Assembly (NCBI RefSeq): GCF_014650995.1
Contig: NZ_BMWA01000035.1
Span: 15,158 to 79,157 of the forward strand
DNA from: Streptomyces viridiviolaceus
GTDB taxonomy: Bacteria; Actinomycetota; Actinomycetes; Streptomycetales; Streptomycetaceae
Direction of reading: 5' to 3'
DNA length: 64,000 nt
Under the pieces are notes generated by a model. It did no database searches. It was not told where the DNA came from and worked only from the letters and a program-made list of their open reading frames with translations. The position numbers and the translations under genes were made by a program. Positions 37,052-46,095 of the stretch are shown here, one piece after another; position 1 is the stretch's first letter, and each line of letters opens with the position of its first letter.

Positions 37052-37097
37052 CTCGACCCCCCACACCCGTGCGACCCACCACCGGCAAAGGAGACCC

Positions 37098-37211
37098 ATG
37101 TCCGGGCTCACCCGCGCCAGACGCACCGCCGCGGCAGCGCCGCCCGCCGCGCCCTCGCCTTCCCGTACCGATGACGGCACAGGTCGACCCGGAGCCGTAC
37201 CGAACTCCTGA
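37098..37211 (+). pseudogene. 37-codon frame, possible truncated gene start
   Basis: An ATG with an excellent AAAGGAGA ribosome site opens a 37-residue frame (MSGLTRARRTAAAAPPAAPS...), looking like the basic N-region of a signal peptide that then loses sense. The start signals are better than the protein, so this may be the remnant of a secreted-protein gene broken by deletion or frameshift. A terminator follows at 37234. It could also be a real short peptide. Confidence 0.4.
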
Positions 37212-37233
37212 GTACCCCTCAGGTGCAATGCCA

Positions 37234-37274
37234 GGGGGCGTTGCGAGCCACCACGAGCGGCCCGCAACGCCCCC
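37234..37274. terminator. Bidirectional terminator
   Basis: Perfect 12-bp stem GGGGGCGTTGCG with CGCAACGCCCCC, 17-base loop, immediately after the winged-helix gene (minus strand). Confidence 0.8.
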
Positions 37275-37286
37275 TTTCCACGCCCG

Positions 37287-38381
37287 TCAGCCGCGCACGG
37301 TGCCGAAGCGGATGTCGTACGCGGCCTCCGGGTGCATCGTCGCCAGCATGCGCTCCCCCTCGGCCACCACCTCCTCGCGTCGCGTCCCGGTGAGGCGGTC
37401 GAAGGTCTCGATGACCAGGGCGTCGTCCCGCAGACTCCACAGTCCGGCCACGAAACCGTCGACGAGGAGGGTGCGGTACGCCTGGTTCCCCCGCCAGGTG
37501 CGGCCCCGGTGCTCGGGCGGGACGACACGGGTGCGGTCGGCGTGCGAGAGGAGCAGGTTGTCGAACTCGGGCAGGAAGCGCGGCGGGGCCGGGGTGTCCG
37601 GGTCGGGGCGGGGCGCGTCGGGGAGGTCGAACAGCTCCACGCCGTTCGCGTCCCGGAAGGTGACGAGCCGGGGACGGAGGCGTTCGAAGGCGTCCCGCAG
37701 CCGGGTCAGTCCCGCCCAGGTCTGCATGTCCTTCACGGACGCCGGGCCGAAGGCGGCGAGGTAGCGCAGCACGGCGTTCTCCGGGGCGGGGGCCGGTTCG
37801 GCGGGGCGGCCGAGCCAGTGCTCGGCGGTGGTGAGCGTGACCTGGCCGCTCCTCCCCCACAGTCCACGCGGGGTGATCTGCACGAGCGGGAGCCGGCAGC
37901 GCGCGGCGACGGACAGGGCGAGGGGGTCGGCGTCGGGCCAGTGGGCGAGCAGGGCCTCGCGCAGCTGTTTCATGGTGCGCGGCTCGTCCTCCACCAGCCG
38001 GCGGGCGTGTGCGGCGAGCCGGTCCAGGTCGACGCCCCGGAGCCCCTTGCGGAAGTTCGTCAGTTCCCGGTCCCGGGCGGGCTGCACCAGCGGGCGCAGG
38101 GTGAGGCAGTCGTCCGCGGTGTGGGTGTGGATGGTCGAGCGCAGGGTGACGATACGGACGACCCGGCGCTCGGCCATGGGCTCGGACAGCGCGTCCGGGG
38201 TGAACCCGTCGAGGCGGGCGGCGAGCGCGTAGTACGGGGGTTTGACGTTCTGGGCCTGAAGTCCGACGAGGTGCTCCACCGCGGCCTCGGCGGTCAGCGG
38301 TGAGCGGTGCAGCAGCAACTGCCGGGCCAGGGTGGCGCGGTTGAGGGCTCGGGTGGCCAGCACGGGTGCCTTGGGCGTCAT
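37287..38381 (-). CDS. Winged-helix DNA-binding domain protein (HTH_42 family)
   Basis: 364 residues of the HTH_42/winged-helix DNA-binding family, related to the YcaQ DNA glycosylases. The start TRALNRATLARQLLLHR and VEHLVGLQAQNVKPPYYALAARL are diagnostic. MAERRVVRIVTLRSTIHTHT and the C-terminal FLPEFDNLLLSHADRTRVV are also typical. The Streptomyces paralogues have no proven activity. ATG 38381 taken; GTG 38390 is possible, and neither has a clear ribosome site, so the message may be leaderless. Single gene, diverging from the thioesterase. Confidence 0.85.
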   Translation of the reverse strand: MTPKAPVLATRALNRATLARQLLLHRSPLTAEAAVEHLVGLQAQNVKPPYYALAARLDGFTPDALSEPMAERRVVRIVTLRSTIHTHTADDCLTLRPLVQPARDRELTNFRKGLRGVDLDRLAAHARRLVEDEPRTMKQLREALLAHWPDADPLALSVAARCRLPLVQITPRGLWGRSGQVTLTTAEHWLGRPAEPAPAPENAVLRYLAAFGPASVKDMQTWAGLTRLRDAFERLRPRLVTFRDANGVELFDLPDAPRPDPDTPAPPRFLPEFDNLLLSHADRTRVVPPEHRGRTWRGNQAYRTLLVDGFVAGLWSLRDDALVIETFDRLTGTRREEVVAEGERMLATMHPEAAYDIRFGTVRG

Positions 38382-38484
38382 GCGGTGCACGCTAGCGCCG
38401 GTTGCGGACAGCTTCGGTCCGCGATGCGCCGGGGCCGGCGCCGTGCGACGCTCGCGGGCTCCGCGAGAGGCGGTACCGGCCCGA

Positions 38485-38511
38485 TAGGGGGCGCGACGGC
38501 AAGTTAGGGGG
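38485..38511 (+). promoter_or_regulatory. Paired TAGGGGG boxes upstream of the type II thioesterase
   Basis: TAGGGGG at 38485-38491 and 38505-38511 (20 bp apart); the proximal copy is 137 bases before the GTG start. The same element occurs before mftA and the PKS. Confidence 0.55.
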
Positions 38512-38641
38512 TGCTTTCGCTGGCGTCCGGCCCGCGCTCGGAGATGTCATGTGAGGGACATCGAGGACATGGTCCCGGTCATCGCGGGGCACCGGACGGC
38601 GCCGGCGGTGGCATCGCGCCTTTCGAAAGGATCAGCCAGCC

Positions 38642-39418
38642 GTGACAGTACGAGCGGCAGAGACGACCACCAGTGCGTGGATACGACGGTTCCACCCGGC
38701 ACCGGCCGCCGCTGCCCGGCTGGTCTGCTTTCCGCACGCGGGGGGCGCGGCGTCCTTCTACTTCCCCGTCTCGCGGGCCCTGTCGCCGGACGTGGAGGTC
38801 CTGGCGCTGCAGTACCCGGGGCGGCAGGACCGTCGCACCGAGCCCTGCGTCGAGGACCTCGGCACCCTCGCCGACCTCATCACGCGGGAACTCGGCACGT
38901 GGTGCGACAAGCCGCTCGCGCTGTTCGGGCACAGCATGGGCGCGACGCTGGCCTTCGAGGTGGCCAGGCGGCTGGAGCGCGACGGGGTGCGGCCGTGCGC
39001 GCTGTTCGCCTCCGGCCGGCGGGCCCCGTCGATCCACCGCGACGACCGGGTACACCTGTCGAGCGACGCCGAGTTGCTCGCCGGCATGGTGAGACTCGGC
39101 GGAACCAGCGCGCAGTTGCTGGAGGACCCCGAGCTGGTCGGCGCCGTCCTGCCGGCGACCCGCGCCGACTACAAGGCGCTGGAGACGTACCGCTACGCGC
39201 CCGGGCCCGCTCTGCACTGCCCGCTCACCGTGCTGACCGGCGACGCCGACGACCAGGTGAACCTCGACGAGGCCGCCGCATGGGCGGAGCACTCCGAGGG
39301 GGAGTTCGACCTCGAGGTCTTCCCCGGCGGCCACTTCTACCTCGCCGCGCAGGCCGCCGCGGTCATCGCCGCGGTCCGCGGCCGGCTGGCCACCGAGGTC
39401 CCCGGCCTGGCCCGCTGA
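38642..39418 (+). CDS. Type II thioesterase of a polyketide/peptide pathway
   Basis: 258-residue alpha/beta hydrolase that removes wrong or stalled acyl groups from PKS or NRPS carrier proteins. It starts WIRRFHPAPAAAARLVCFPHAGG, with the nucleophile Ser98 in FGHSMGATLAFEVARRL. The acid is in LTGDADDQVNLDEA and the histidine in FPGGHFYLAA. The family length is normal. GTG start 38642. With no PKS immediately adjacent, it most likely serves the PKS at 54682, whose promoter carries the same TAGGGG pair. It precedes mftA by 178 bp in the same direction. Confidence 0.92.
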   Translation: MTVRAAETTTSAWIRRFHPAPAAAARLVCFPHAGGAASFYFPVSRALSPDVEVLALQYPGRQDRRTEPCVEDLGTLADLITRELGTWCDKPLALFGHSMGATLAFEVARRLERDGVRPCALFASGRRAPSIHRDDRVHLSSDAELLAGMVRLGGTSAQLLEDPELVGAVLPATRADYKALETYRYAPGPALHCPLTVLTGDADDQVNLDEAAAWAEHSEGEFDLEVFPGGHFYLAAQAAAVIAAVRGRLATEVPGLAR

Positions 39419-39447
39419 CCGGACCGGCCCCCTACTCGGCGGGGCCG

Positions 39448-39477
39448 TAGGGGTCGGGAGTACGGGCGGATTAGGGG
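39448..39477 (+). promoter_or_regulatory. Paired TAGGGG boxes upstream of mftA
   Basis: TAGGGG at 39448-39453 and 39472-39477 (24 bp apart); the proximal copy is 125 bases before the mftA ATG. A TAATCG about 32 bases further on could be the -10. Confidence 0.55.
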
Positions 39478-39596
39478 TGGTCGTGACGTCGGGCACCGGG
39501 CTGTAATCGCTCAGTGCGCCGCCGTCGGCCGCCGGCTCGGCGGGCCGCGCGGCCGGCGTGTGCAGCGATCCCTGTCCGAAGGCGAGAGGAGCCGGC

Positions 39597-39728
39597 ATGT
39601 CCGATGCCATCGAGACCCCCGAGACGGCGGCGGTGTCCGCGCCGTCCGTGGACGACCACGAGGCGCTGGTCGAGGACGACCTGCTGATCGAGGACGTGTC
39701 CATCGACGGCATGTGCGGTGTCTACTGA
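39597..39728 (+). CDS. mftA: Mycofactocin precursor peptide MftA
   Basis: 43-residue ribosomal precursor ending in the invariant IDGMCGVY. The C-terminal Val-Tyr is decarboxylated and cyclised by MftC, then freed by MftE to form the mycofactocin core. The acidic leader (EALVEDDLLIEDVSIDG) is the recognition part for MftB/MftC. GAGGAG lies six bases ahead of the ATG. Too short for ordinary gene callers, but certain from the C-terminus and from the overlapping mftB. Confidence 0.96.
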   Translation: MSDAIETPETAAVSAPSVDDHEALVEDDLLIEDVSIDGMCGVY

Positions 39729-40005
39729 GGTGGGCTCCGTCCGCTTCGACCCGGGCCTGCCGTACCGGTGCTCCCCGCAGGTGGCGCTCCGCCCGGAGGC
39801 GTTCGGAGCTCTGGCCTACCACTTCGGCACCCGCCGGCTGTCCTTCCTGAAGTCGCCGCTGCTCGCCGACGTGGTGCGCGATCTGGACCAGCACGAGAGC
39901 GTGCACGCGGCGCTGGACGGCCGGGGTGTGCCCGAGGCGGAGCGGGCCGCCCACGTGGCGGCACTCGCCCAGCTGGCTGACGCCGGAACCATCGAGCCGC
40001 GCTGA
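39718..40005 (+). CDS. mftB: Mycofactocin precursor chaperone MftB
   Basis: 95-residue peptide-recognition (RRE-type) protein that presents MftA to the radical SAM enzyme. Family blocks: PYRCSPQVALRPEAFGALAYHFGTRRLSFLK (split as PYRCSPQVALRPEAFG and ALAYHFGTRRLSFLK) and AALAQLADAGTIEPR at the end. GTG start at 39718 lies inside mftA (11-bp overlap), so its translation is coupled to the precursor. Confidence 0.95.
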   Translation: MSTEVGSVRFDPGLPYRCSPQVALRPEAFGALAYHFGTRRLSFLKSPLLADVVRDLDQHESVHAALDGRGVPEAERAAHVAALAQLADAGTIEPR

Positions 40006-40032
40006 CCGGCCCTACCCCATGAGGAACACCTG

Positions 40033-41250
40033 ATGAAGCTGGTGGATCATTTCCAACACGGCTTGGACGCGCCCATCTGCCTCACCTGGGAGCTGACGTA
40101 CGCCTGCAACCTGGCGTGCGTCCACTGCCTGTCGTCGTCGGGCAGGCGCGATCCGCGCGAGCTCGACACCGACGAGTGCAAGGCAGTGATCGACGAGCTG
40201 CGGCGTATGCAGGTGTTCTACGTGAACATCGGCGGCGGGGAGCCGACGGTGCGCCCGGACTTCTGGGAACTCGTCGACTACGCCACAGCCCACCGGGTGG
40301 GCGTGAAGTTCTCCACCAACGGTGTCCGGATCACGCCGGAGCGGGCCCGTGGGCTGGCGGCGAGCGACTACGTCGACGTGCAGATCTCTCTGGACGGGGC
40401 GACCGCGGAGGTCAACGACGCTGTGCGCGGAGCCGGTTCGTACGACACCGCGATCGCGGCGATGCGGCATCTGTCGGAGGCCGGTTTCCGGGGCTTCAAG
40501 CTCAGCGTGGTCATGACGCGGCAGAACATCGGCCAGCTCGACGAGTTCGCCGGGCTCGCCGACCGGTACGGCGCCCAGTTGCGGATCACCCGGCTGCGTC
40601 CGGCGGGCCGGGGCGCGGACGTCTGGCAGGACCTCCACCCCACCGCGGAGCAGCAGCGGCAGCTGTACGACTGGCTGGTGGCGCACGGCGAGCAGGTGCT
40701 GACCGGCGACTCGTTCTTCCACCTCAACGCCTTCGGCTCCACGCCGCTGCCAGGACTCAACCTGTGCGGGGCGGGCCGGGTGGTGTGTCTGATCGACCCG
40801 GTCGGCGATGTGTACGCGTGCCCGTTCGCGATCCACGACGAGTTCCTCGCGGGCAACGTGCGCGAGCCGGGGGGCTTCGCGGCGGTGTGGCGGTCGTCGC
40901 CCCTGTTCGCGCGGCTGCGGGCCCCGCAGACCGGCGGCGGCTGCACGTCCTGTTCCGCCTTCGACACCTGCCGGGGCGGGTGCATGGCGGCCAAGTTCTT
41001 CACGGGTCTGCCGTTGGACGGTCCCGACCCCGAGTGCGTACGCGGTCACGGCGAGCCGGCCCTCGCGGCCGTCGCCGCCGGGGCGGCTCCGCGGCCGAGC
41101 GGTGACCACTCGCACCGCGGGGAGCGCCGCTCGCGCGGTCCGGTGCCGGTGCGGATCGGCCGGGGGCGTCCGGAGCCGGCGCCGGCCGACCGGCCGTGCG
41201 ATGCCGGCCCTCTCGCGGGTTTCCGGCCGGGCAGGGCCGAGCACGGATGA
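40033..41250 (+). CDS. mftC: Mycofactocin radical SAM maturase MftC
   Basis: 405-residue radical SAM/SPASM enzyme that oxidatively decarboxylates the terminal tyrosine of MftA and then makes the Val-Tyr carbon-carbon bond. The SAM cluster cysteines are C25, C29 and C32 (LTYACNLACVHCLS); GGGEP follows for SAM binding. C-terminal auxiliary-cluster cysteines lie in GGGCTSCSAFDTCRGGCMAAKF and DPECV. The start at 40033 follows GAGGAACACC. It overlaps the next gene by ATGA. Confidence 0.96.
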   Translation: MKLVDHFQHGLDAPICLTWELTYACNLACVHCLSSSGRRDPRELDTDECKAVIDELRRMQVFYVNIGGGEPTVRPDFWELVDYATAHRVGVKFSTNGVRITPERARGLAASDYVDVQISLDGATAEVNDAVRGAGSYDTAIAAMRHLSEAGFRGFKLSVVMTRQNIGQLDEFAGLADRYGAQLRITRLRPAGRGADVWQDLHPTAEQQRQLYDWLVAHGEQVLTGDSFFHLNAFGSTPLPGLNLCGAGRVVCLIDPVGDVYACPFAIHDEFLAGNVREPGGFAAVWRSSPLFARLRAPQTGGGCTSCSAFDTCRGGCMAAKFFTGLPLDGPDPECVRGHGEPALAAVAAGAAPRPSGDHSHRGERRSRGPVPVRIGRGRPEPAPADRPCDAGPLAGFRPGRAEHG

Positions 41251-43181
41251 GCGGGAGCAGGGGCCCGGCCCTGGCCGATCCGGTCGTCGTGGCCGGTCGC
41301 ACGGCGCCCAGCAGACTGATGTTCGGGCCGCATGAGACGAACCTGGGGCGCGGCCGCTCCCTGACACGGCGTCATGTCGCCTACTACGAGCGGCGCGCGG
41401 CGGGCGGCGCGGGCCTGGTCGTGACGGAGACCGCGAGCGTCCACCCGTCCGACTGGCCGTACGAGCGTGCGCCGCTGGCCGCCGACTGCGGACCCGGCTG
41501 GGCGGCCGTCGTGGACGCCTGCCGGCCGCACGGCGCCCTGGTCCTCGCCGGGCTGGGCCACGCCGGGTCCCAGGGCTCCTCCGCGTACGGGCAGTCGGCC
41601 CTGTGGGCGCCGTCCCGGGTTCCGGACGTGGTCAGCAGGGAGATGCCCATGGAGATGGAGGACGCCGAGATCCGCGCGCTGCGCGACGGGTTCGCGCGGT
41701 CCGCCGCCCTGGCCGTGGCATCGGGGGCGGACGGTGTGGAGATCGACGCCGGGCAGCACAGTCTGCTGCGGCAGTTCCTGTCCGGGCTGACCAATCTGCG
41801 CGAGGACGGCTACGGTGACGACCGGGCGCGGTGCCTGCGCGAGGTGCTCCTCGCGGCCCGCGAGGCCGTCGGGGACGGCCACGTGCTCGGACTGCGGCTG
41901 TCGTGCGACGAGCTCGCGCCGTGGGCGGGCATCACCCCGGAACAGGCCGCCGCCGTCGCGCGGGAGGCCGCGGCGGCCGTCGACTACCTGGTGGTGGTGC
42001 GCGGCTCCGCGATGAACGTGTCCGCCACCCGCCCCGATCTGCACACACCGCCCGGATTCAACGAGGAGTTGTGCCGCTCCGTCCGCACCGCCGTCGACGG
42101 CGCCGCCCTCGTGGTTCTCCAGGGCTCGGTCGTCGACCCGGCGCAGGCGGAGCGGGCGGTGCGGGAGGGATCGGCGGACCTGGTCGAGATGACGCGGGCG
42201 CAGATCGCCGAACCGGATCTGCTGCGGCTGTGGCGGGACGGGCGGGCGGAGCGGATCCGTCCCTGCGTGCTGTGCAACCAGAAGTGCCGGGTGCGGGACA
42301 ACCGCAACCCGATCGTCAGCTGTGCCGTGGAGCCGCGCAGCGGTCACGAGACGGAGGATCCGGCCGAGGCCGGCCGTGACGCTCGCGTCCTCGACGTGCT
42401 CGTCGCGGGTGCCGGGCCCGCGGGTCTGGAGGCCGCCCGGGTGCTGGCCCTGCGCGGGCACACCGTGGAGCTCGTGGAGCGCGGCGACCGGCTCGGCGGC
42501 GGACTCCTGCGGGCCGCCGCCGTCGGCGGACGGGACCGGTTCGGGCGGCTGGTGGCCTGGTGGGAGGGCGAGCTGCGCCGGCTCGGCGTGACCGTACGGA
42601 CCGGTGTCGCGCTCACCCAGGCGGACCTGGAGCGGGCGGCGGCCGACGGCCGTGCGGTCGTCGTGGCCACCGGCTCGGTCACGGGACCGCGGGACTACGG
42701 CGTCGACGAGGGCGGCCGGGTGCTGGACGTGGCCGAGCTGCTGGACGGCCGGGACCTGCCCGACGGTCCCGCGGTGGTCTTCGACCCGGTCGGGGACGGT
42801 GTCGGCGTCGGCGTGGCGGAGTCACTGGCCGCGTCCGGGCGGCCGACGGCGATCGTCACCCAGGACCCGGTGGTCGGAACCCAGCTGGCCCTCACCGGTG
42901 ATCTCGCCGACGCCAACGGCCGGTTGCAGCGCGCCGGGGTCACCCTCGTCAGACGTGCGCGTCCGCTCGTCGTGGGGCGGGAGGTGGTGGTCGAGGACGT
43001 GCTCACCGGCGTGACGTCCTCCCTGGCGTGCGGTGTCCTCGTCCACTGCGGCCACCGGCTGCCCGACGAGTCGCTGACCGCCCCGGTCGTCGCGGGCGAC
43101 CGCGTGGCGCCCCGCACGGTCCACGAGGCCGTCCTGGAGGGGCGGCGCGCCGCTCTCGCCCTGGCCGGGGAGGGACGATGA
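41247..43181 (+). CDS. Mycofactocin-system FadH/OYE-family oxidoreductase 1
   Basis: 644 residues. The N-terminal FMN TIM barrel (about 1-350) is of old-yellow-enzyme/2,4-dienoyl-CoA-reductase type, with LGHAGSQGS and GQHSLLRQFLSGLTN. The [4Fe-4S] cysteines lie in CVLCNQKC and VSCAVEP. The C-terminal FAD/NAD module includes VAGAGPAGLEAARVLALRGH. It is one of two paralogues in this operon and matches the mycofactocin-associated OYE group 1. Its substrate is unknown; it may reduce an enoyl or keto group, or complete cofactor maturation where MftD is missing. Coupled to mftC and to the next gene by ATGA overlaps. Confidence 0.87.
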   Translation: MSGSRGPALADPVVVAGRTAPSRLMFGPHETNLGRGRSLTRRHVAYYERRAAGGAGLVVTETASVHPSDWPYERAPLAADCGPGWAAVVDACRPHGALVLAGLGHAGSQGSSAYGQSALWAPSRVPDVVSREMPMEMEDAEIRALRDGFARSAALAVASGADGVEIDAGQHSLLRQFLSGLTNLREDGYGDDRARCLREVLLAAREAVGDGHVLGLRLSCDELAPWAGITPEQAAAVAREAAAAVDYLVVVRGSAMNVSATRPDLHTPPGFNEELCRSVRTAVDGAALVVLQGSVVDPAQAERAVREGSADLVEMTRAQIAEPDLLRLWRDGRAERIRPCVLCNQKCRVRDNRNPIVSCAVEPRSGHETEDPAEAGRDARVLDVLVAGAGPAGLEAARVLALRGHTVELVERGDRLGGGLLRAAAVGGRDRFGRLVAWWEGELRRLGVTVRTGVALTQADLERAAADGRAVVVATGSVTGPRDYGVDEGGRVLDVAELLDGRDLPDGPAVVFDPVGDGVGVGVAESLAASGRPTAIVTQDPVVGTQLALTGDLADANGRLQRAGVTLVRRARPLVVGREVVVEDVLTGVTSSLACGVLVHCGHRLPDESLTAPVVAGDRVAPRTVHEAVLEGRRAALALAGEGR

Positions 43182-45130
43182 CCTACCGTCACCTGCTGTC
43201 CCCGCTGCGGCTGGGACCGCTCACACTCGCCAACCGGCTGGTGTTCTCCGCGCACTTGACGAACTACGCCGAGGACGGCCTGCCCAGCGAGCAGCACGCC
43301 GCCTACTACGCGGCCCGCGCCGCGGGCGGGGCGGGGCTCGTCATCACCGAGGAGCACTCGACCCACCCCACCGACTGGCCCTACGAGAAGCTCATCCACG
43401 GCTACCGTCCGGAGGCGGTGACCGGCTACCGCCTCATCACGGAGGCGGTGCACGCGCACGGGGTGCCGATCCTCGCCCAGCTCAACCACAACGGCGGCCA
43501 GGCCTCCGGCATGTACTCGCGGACGCCGGTCTGGGCCCCGTCACCGGTCCCCGACCCCCTGTTCCGCGAGGTGCCGAAGGCGGTCACCGTGGCGGAGATC
43601 GCCGAGATCGTGGCCGGGTACGCGACCGTGGCCGGGCACTGCGCGCAGGGCGGCTTCGACGGCGTCGAACTGCAGTGCTCGCACTCCTCCCTGGTCCGGG
43701 GGTTCCTCTCCCCCGTGACGAACCGGCGCACCGACACCTACGGCGGGCCGCTCGCGCACCGGGTCCGGATCCTTCGGGAGATCGTCGCGGCCGTCCGGGA
43801 GGCCATCGGCCCGGACCGTGTCCTCGGCGTCAGGCTGTGCGGTGACGAACTGATCGACGGCGGCACCACCATCGAGGAGGCCGTGGAGATCGCCCGCATG
43901 GTGGAGGCGGGCGGCGGTGTGGACTACATCAACACCTCGATCGGCGTGGCCACGTCGACGCTGTACATGATCGAGGCGTCCATGGCGGTTCCGGCGGGGT
44001 ACGCGCTGTACATCTCCAACGCGATCCGGCGGGCGGTACGCCTGCCGGTCGTCGGCGTGGGCCGGATCAAGGACCCGATGCAGGCGGAACGCGCGCTCGC
44101 CGAGGGCCACTGCGATCTGGTGGGGGTGGTGCGGGGCCAGATCGCCGATCCGGACTTCCTCGCCAAGGCCAGGTCGGGACACGCCACCGACATCCGGTCC
44201 TGCCTGTCCTGCAACCAGGAGTGCGTGGGCCGCATGGGCCTCAACCGCTGGCTGGGCTGCATCGAGAACCCGCGGGCCGGCCGCGAGGCGGTTCCGCTGG
44301 CGCCGCCCACGCGCCGGCCGCGGCGCGTCGTCGTGGTCGGGGGCGGTCCGGCGGGCCTGCAGGCCGCCGCCACGGCCGCGCGGCGCGGACACCTGGTCAC
44401 GCTCTACGAACGTCACCAGGGCACGGGAGGCCAGGTGACGGCCGCGGCCACGGTGCCCAGCCGCGCCGAGTTCCTCGACGTCGTACGGAACCTGCTGGCC
44501 GAGTGCCGGCGGTACGGCGTGGACGTCAGGACCGGCGCGGAGGCGACCGCCGCGGGGCTGCTGGCCGAGGCGCCGGACGCGGTGGTACTGGCGACGGGCG
44601 CCCGCCCGCAGGCCCCGCACTGGGCGGGCGACTCGCCCCGGGTGGTGGACGTACGGGACGTGCTGGAAGGGCGGGCGGAGCCGGCCGGCGACGTCGTCGT
44701 GGTGGACGACCTCGGCTTCCACCAGGCGACGTCGGTCGCCGAGCTGCTCGCGGACCGGGGATGCCGGGTGCACATCACCACCGCCGCGATGGTCGTCGGG
44801 CAGGACCTGGGCATCACCCTGGACCTGGAGACGTTCACGGTCCGGGCGCACGCCAAGGGCATCACCCAGTCGACGGACGAGGTCGTCATGGCGGCGGAGG
44901 CGGACGCCGGCGGCGGTGTGGTGCTGCGGATCCTCACCCACACGACGGGCGCCATGAGCGAGCGGCGGGCCGACTGGGTGGTCTGCGCCACCCACCAGGC
45001 GCCGGAGGACGCGCTGTGGCACGCCCTGCGTGACGCCCCGTTCGAGGTGCACCGGGCCGGGGACTGCGTCGCCCCGCGGCGGGCGCACGCGGCGGTCGTG
45101 GAAGGGCATCGAGTGGGGGAGAGACTGTGA
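43178..45130 (+). CDS. Mycofactocin-system FadH/OYE-family oxidoreductase 2
   Basis: 650 residues with the same architecture as its neighbour: FMN barrel beginning LSPLRLGPLTLANRLVFSAH, active-site region LNHNGGQAS and CSHSSLVRGFLSPVTNRRTDTYGG (written CSHSSLVRGFL and SPVTNRRTDTYGG). Cysteines for a 4Fe-4S cluster are in CLSCNQEC and LGCIENP, followed by the dinucleotide-binding VVVGGGPAGLQAAATAARRGH. It fits the mycofactocin-associated OYE group 2. It is overlapped on both sides (ATGA with oxidoreductase 1, GTGA with etfA), so all are translated together. Confidence 0.88.
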   Translation: MTYRHLLSPLRLGPLTLANRLVFSAHLTNYAEDGLPSEQHAAYYAARAAGGAGLVITEEHSTHPTDWPYEKLIHGYRPEAVTGYRLITEAVHAHGVPILAQLNHNGGQASGMYSRTPVWAPSPVPDPLFREVPKAVTVAEIAEIVAGYATVAGHCAQGGFDGVELQCSHSSLVRGFLSPVTNRRTDTYGGPLAHRVRILREIVAAVREAIGPDRVLGVRLCGDELIDGGTTIEEAVEIARMVEAGGGVDYINTSIGVATSTLYMIEASMAVPAGYALYISNAIRRAVRLPVVGVGRIKDPMQAERALAEGHCDLVGVVRGQIADPDFLAKARSGHATDIRSCLSCNQECVGRMGLNRWLGCIENPRAGREAVPLAPPTRRPRRVVVVGGGPAGLQAAATAARRGHLVTLYERHQGTGGQVTAAATVPSRAEFLDVVRNLLAECRRYGVDVRTGAEATAAGLLAEAPDAVVLATGARPQAPHWAGDSPRVVDVRDVLEGRAEPAGDVVVVDDLGFHQATSVAELLADRGCRVHITTAAMVVGQDLGITLDLETFTVRAHAKGITQSTDEVVMAAEADAGGGVVLRILTHTTGAMSERRADWVVCATHQAPEDALWHALRDAPFEVHRAGDCVAPRRAHAAVVEGHRVGERL

Positions 45131-46095
45131 AGGGTTCGACGGGGGCCCTCGGCACCGCGGTGGCGGTCGTGGTGGTCCGGGACGGATTGCCTCCGCTCGG
45201 TGCCGACGAGGCCGTGGCCGAGGCGGGCGGCGACGTGCTGCTCGTCGGTACGGGAACCGGGGCCGCGACGGCGCGGCTGACCGCGGCGCGGCGGGCCTGG
45301 ACGGCCGAGGCCCCCCGAGGTGTCGCGCCGCCCGGGCCGGCGGCGATCGCCGCGGCGCTCCGGCCGCACCTGGAGCCCGTACGGGTCGTCGTCCTGCCCG
45401 CGTCACCCGACGGACGCGACCTCGCCCCGCGGCTCGCGGCCGTGCTGGACCGCCCGCTCCTCGCCGGCGCGATCGAGGTGACCTCCCGGGGCGCGGACGT
45501 GCTGCGCTGGGGGGACAGGACACTGCTCACCCTCACCTCGGACGGCCCGTTCGTGGCCACGCTGGTCCCGGGGGTGCGGGGCGTGGAGCCCGTGCCGGAC
45601 GGCGGTCGCGGGCCGGGCGTCGCCGACCTGCCGGTGGACTGGACGGCGGCGCCCCGCGACGCCACGTGCGAGGACGTGTTCGCCCCGCCGCCGGACACCA
45701 CCCATCTGTCGGAGGCCCCCCGCATCGTGGGGGCGGGCGCCGGGCTGGGGCGGGGCGCCCTGTCCGGCCCGGAGGCGATGGTGCTGCTCGGCCGGTTCGC
45801 CGACGCGGTCGGCGCCTCGGTCGGCGCCACCCGGGTGGTGACCGACGCGGGCTGGACCGGCCACGAGCGGCAGGTCGGCACCACCGGTGTCGTCGTCGAC
45901 CCGGACCTGTACATCGCGTTCGGCGTGTCCGGCGCCGCCCAGCACGTGGGCGGACTGGGCAGCCCGCGGGACGTGATCAGCGTGAACACCGACCCGTACT
46001 GCCCGATGACCGCGCGGGCCGACCTGGGGGTGGTGGCGGACGCCGCCGCGGTCCTCGAGGAGATGACGCGGAAGCTGGGGGGCCATCGTGACTGA
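45127..46095 (+). CDS. etfA: Electron transfer flavoprotein alpha subunit, mycofactocin-associated
   Basis: 322 residues. The C-terminal FAD-binding domain is well conserved: RIVGAGAGLGRGA, TRVVTDAGWTGHERQVGTTGVVVDP, YIAFGVSGAAQHVGG and VISVNTDPYCPMTARADLGVV (split after DPYCPM). The N-terminal domain is divergent. With the beta subunit at 47685 it forms a soluble carrier of electrons from dehydrogenases to FixC. The GTG start overlaps the stop of the OYE gene, and it overlaps fixC by eight bases. Confidence 0.9.
   Translation: MKGSTGALGTAVAVVVVRDGLPPLGADEAVAEAGGDVLLVGTGTGAATARLTAARRAWTAEAPRGVAPPGPAAIAAALRPHLEPVRVVVLPASPDGRDLAPRLAAVLDRPLLAGAIEVTSRGADVLRWGDRTLLTLTSDGPFVATLVPGVRGVEPVPDGGRGPGVADLPVDWTAAPRDATCEDVFAPPPDTTHLSEAPRIVGAGAGLGRGALSGPEAMVLLGRFADAVGASVGATRVVTDAGWTGHERQVGTTGVVVDPDLYIAFGVSGAAQHVGGLGSPRDVISVNTDPYCPMTARADLGVVADAAAVLEEMTRKLGGHRD

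Larger units (their letters stand above)
36454..37097. other. Gene-poor interval with 86-bp direct repeat
   Basis: No convincing gene. It contains two imperfect copies of an 86-87-base element, a GC-rich stretch without coding signal (36715-36950), a CCCTC-N5-GAGGG sequence near 36965-36979, and a hairpin at 37024-37051 in the leader of the short frame at 37098. Confidence 0.5.

Noticed and set aside
36695..37528. 277-codon leftward frame across the repeat zone
   Set aside because: Overlaps the winged-helix gene in another frame, has no ribosome site and an Arg/Pro/Ala-rich nonsense composition.
41247..43181. FadH/OYE protein 1 considered as MftD
   Set aside because: MftD belongs to the FMN alpha-hydroxyacid oxidase family of about 390 residues; this protein has an OYE barrel, iron-sulfur cysteines and an FAD domain.
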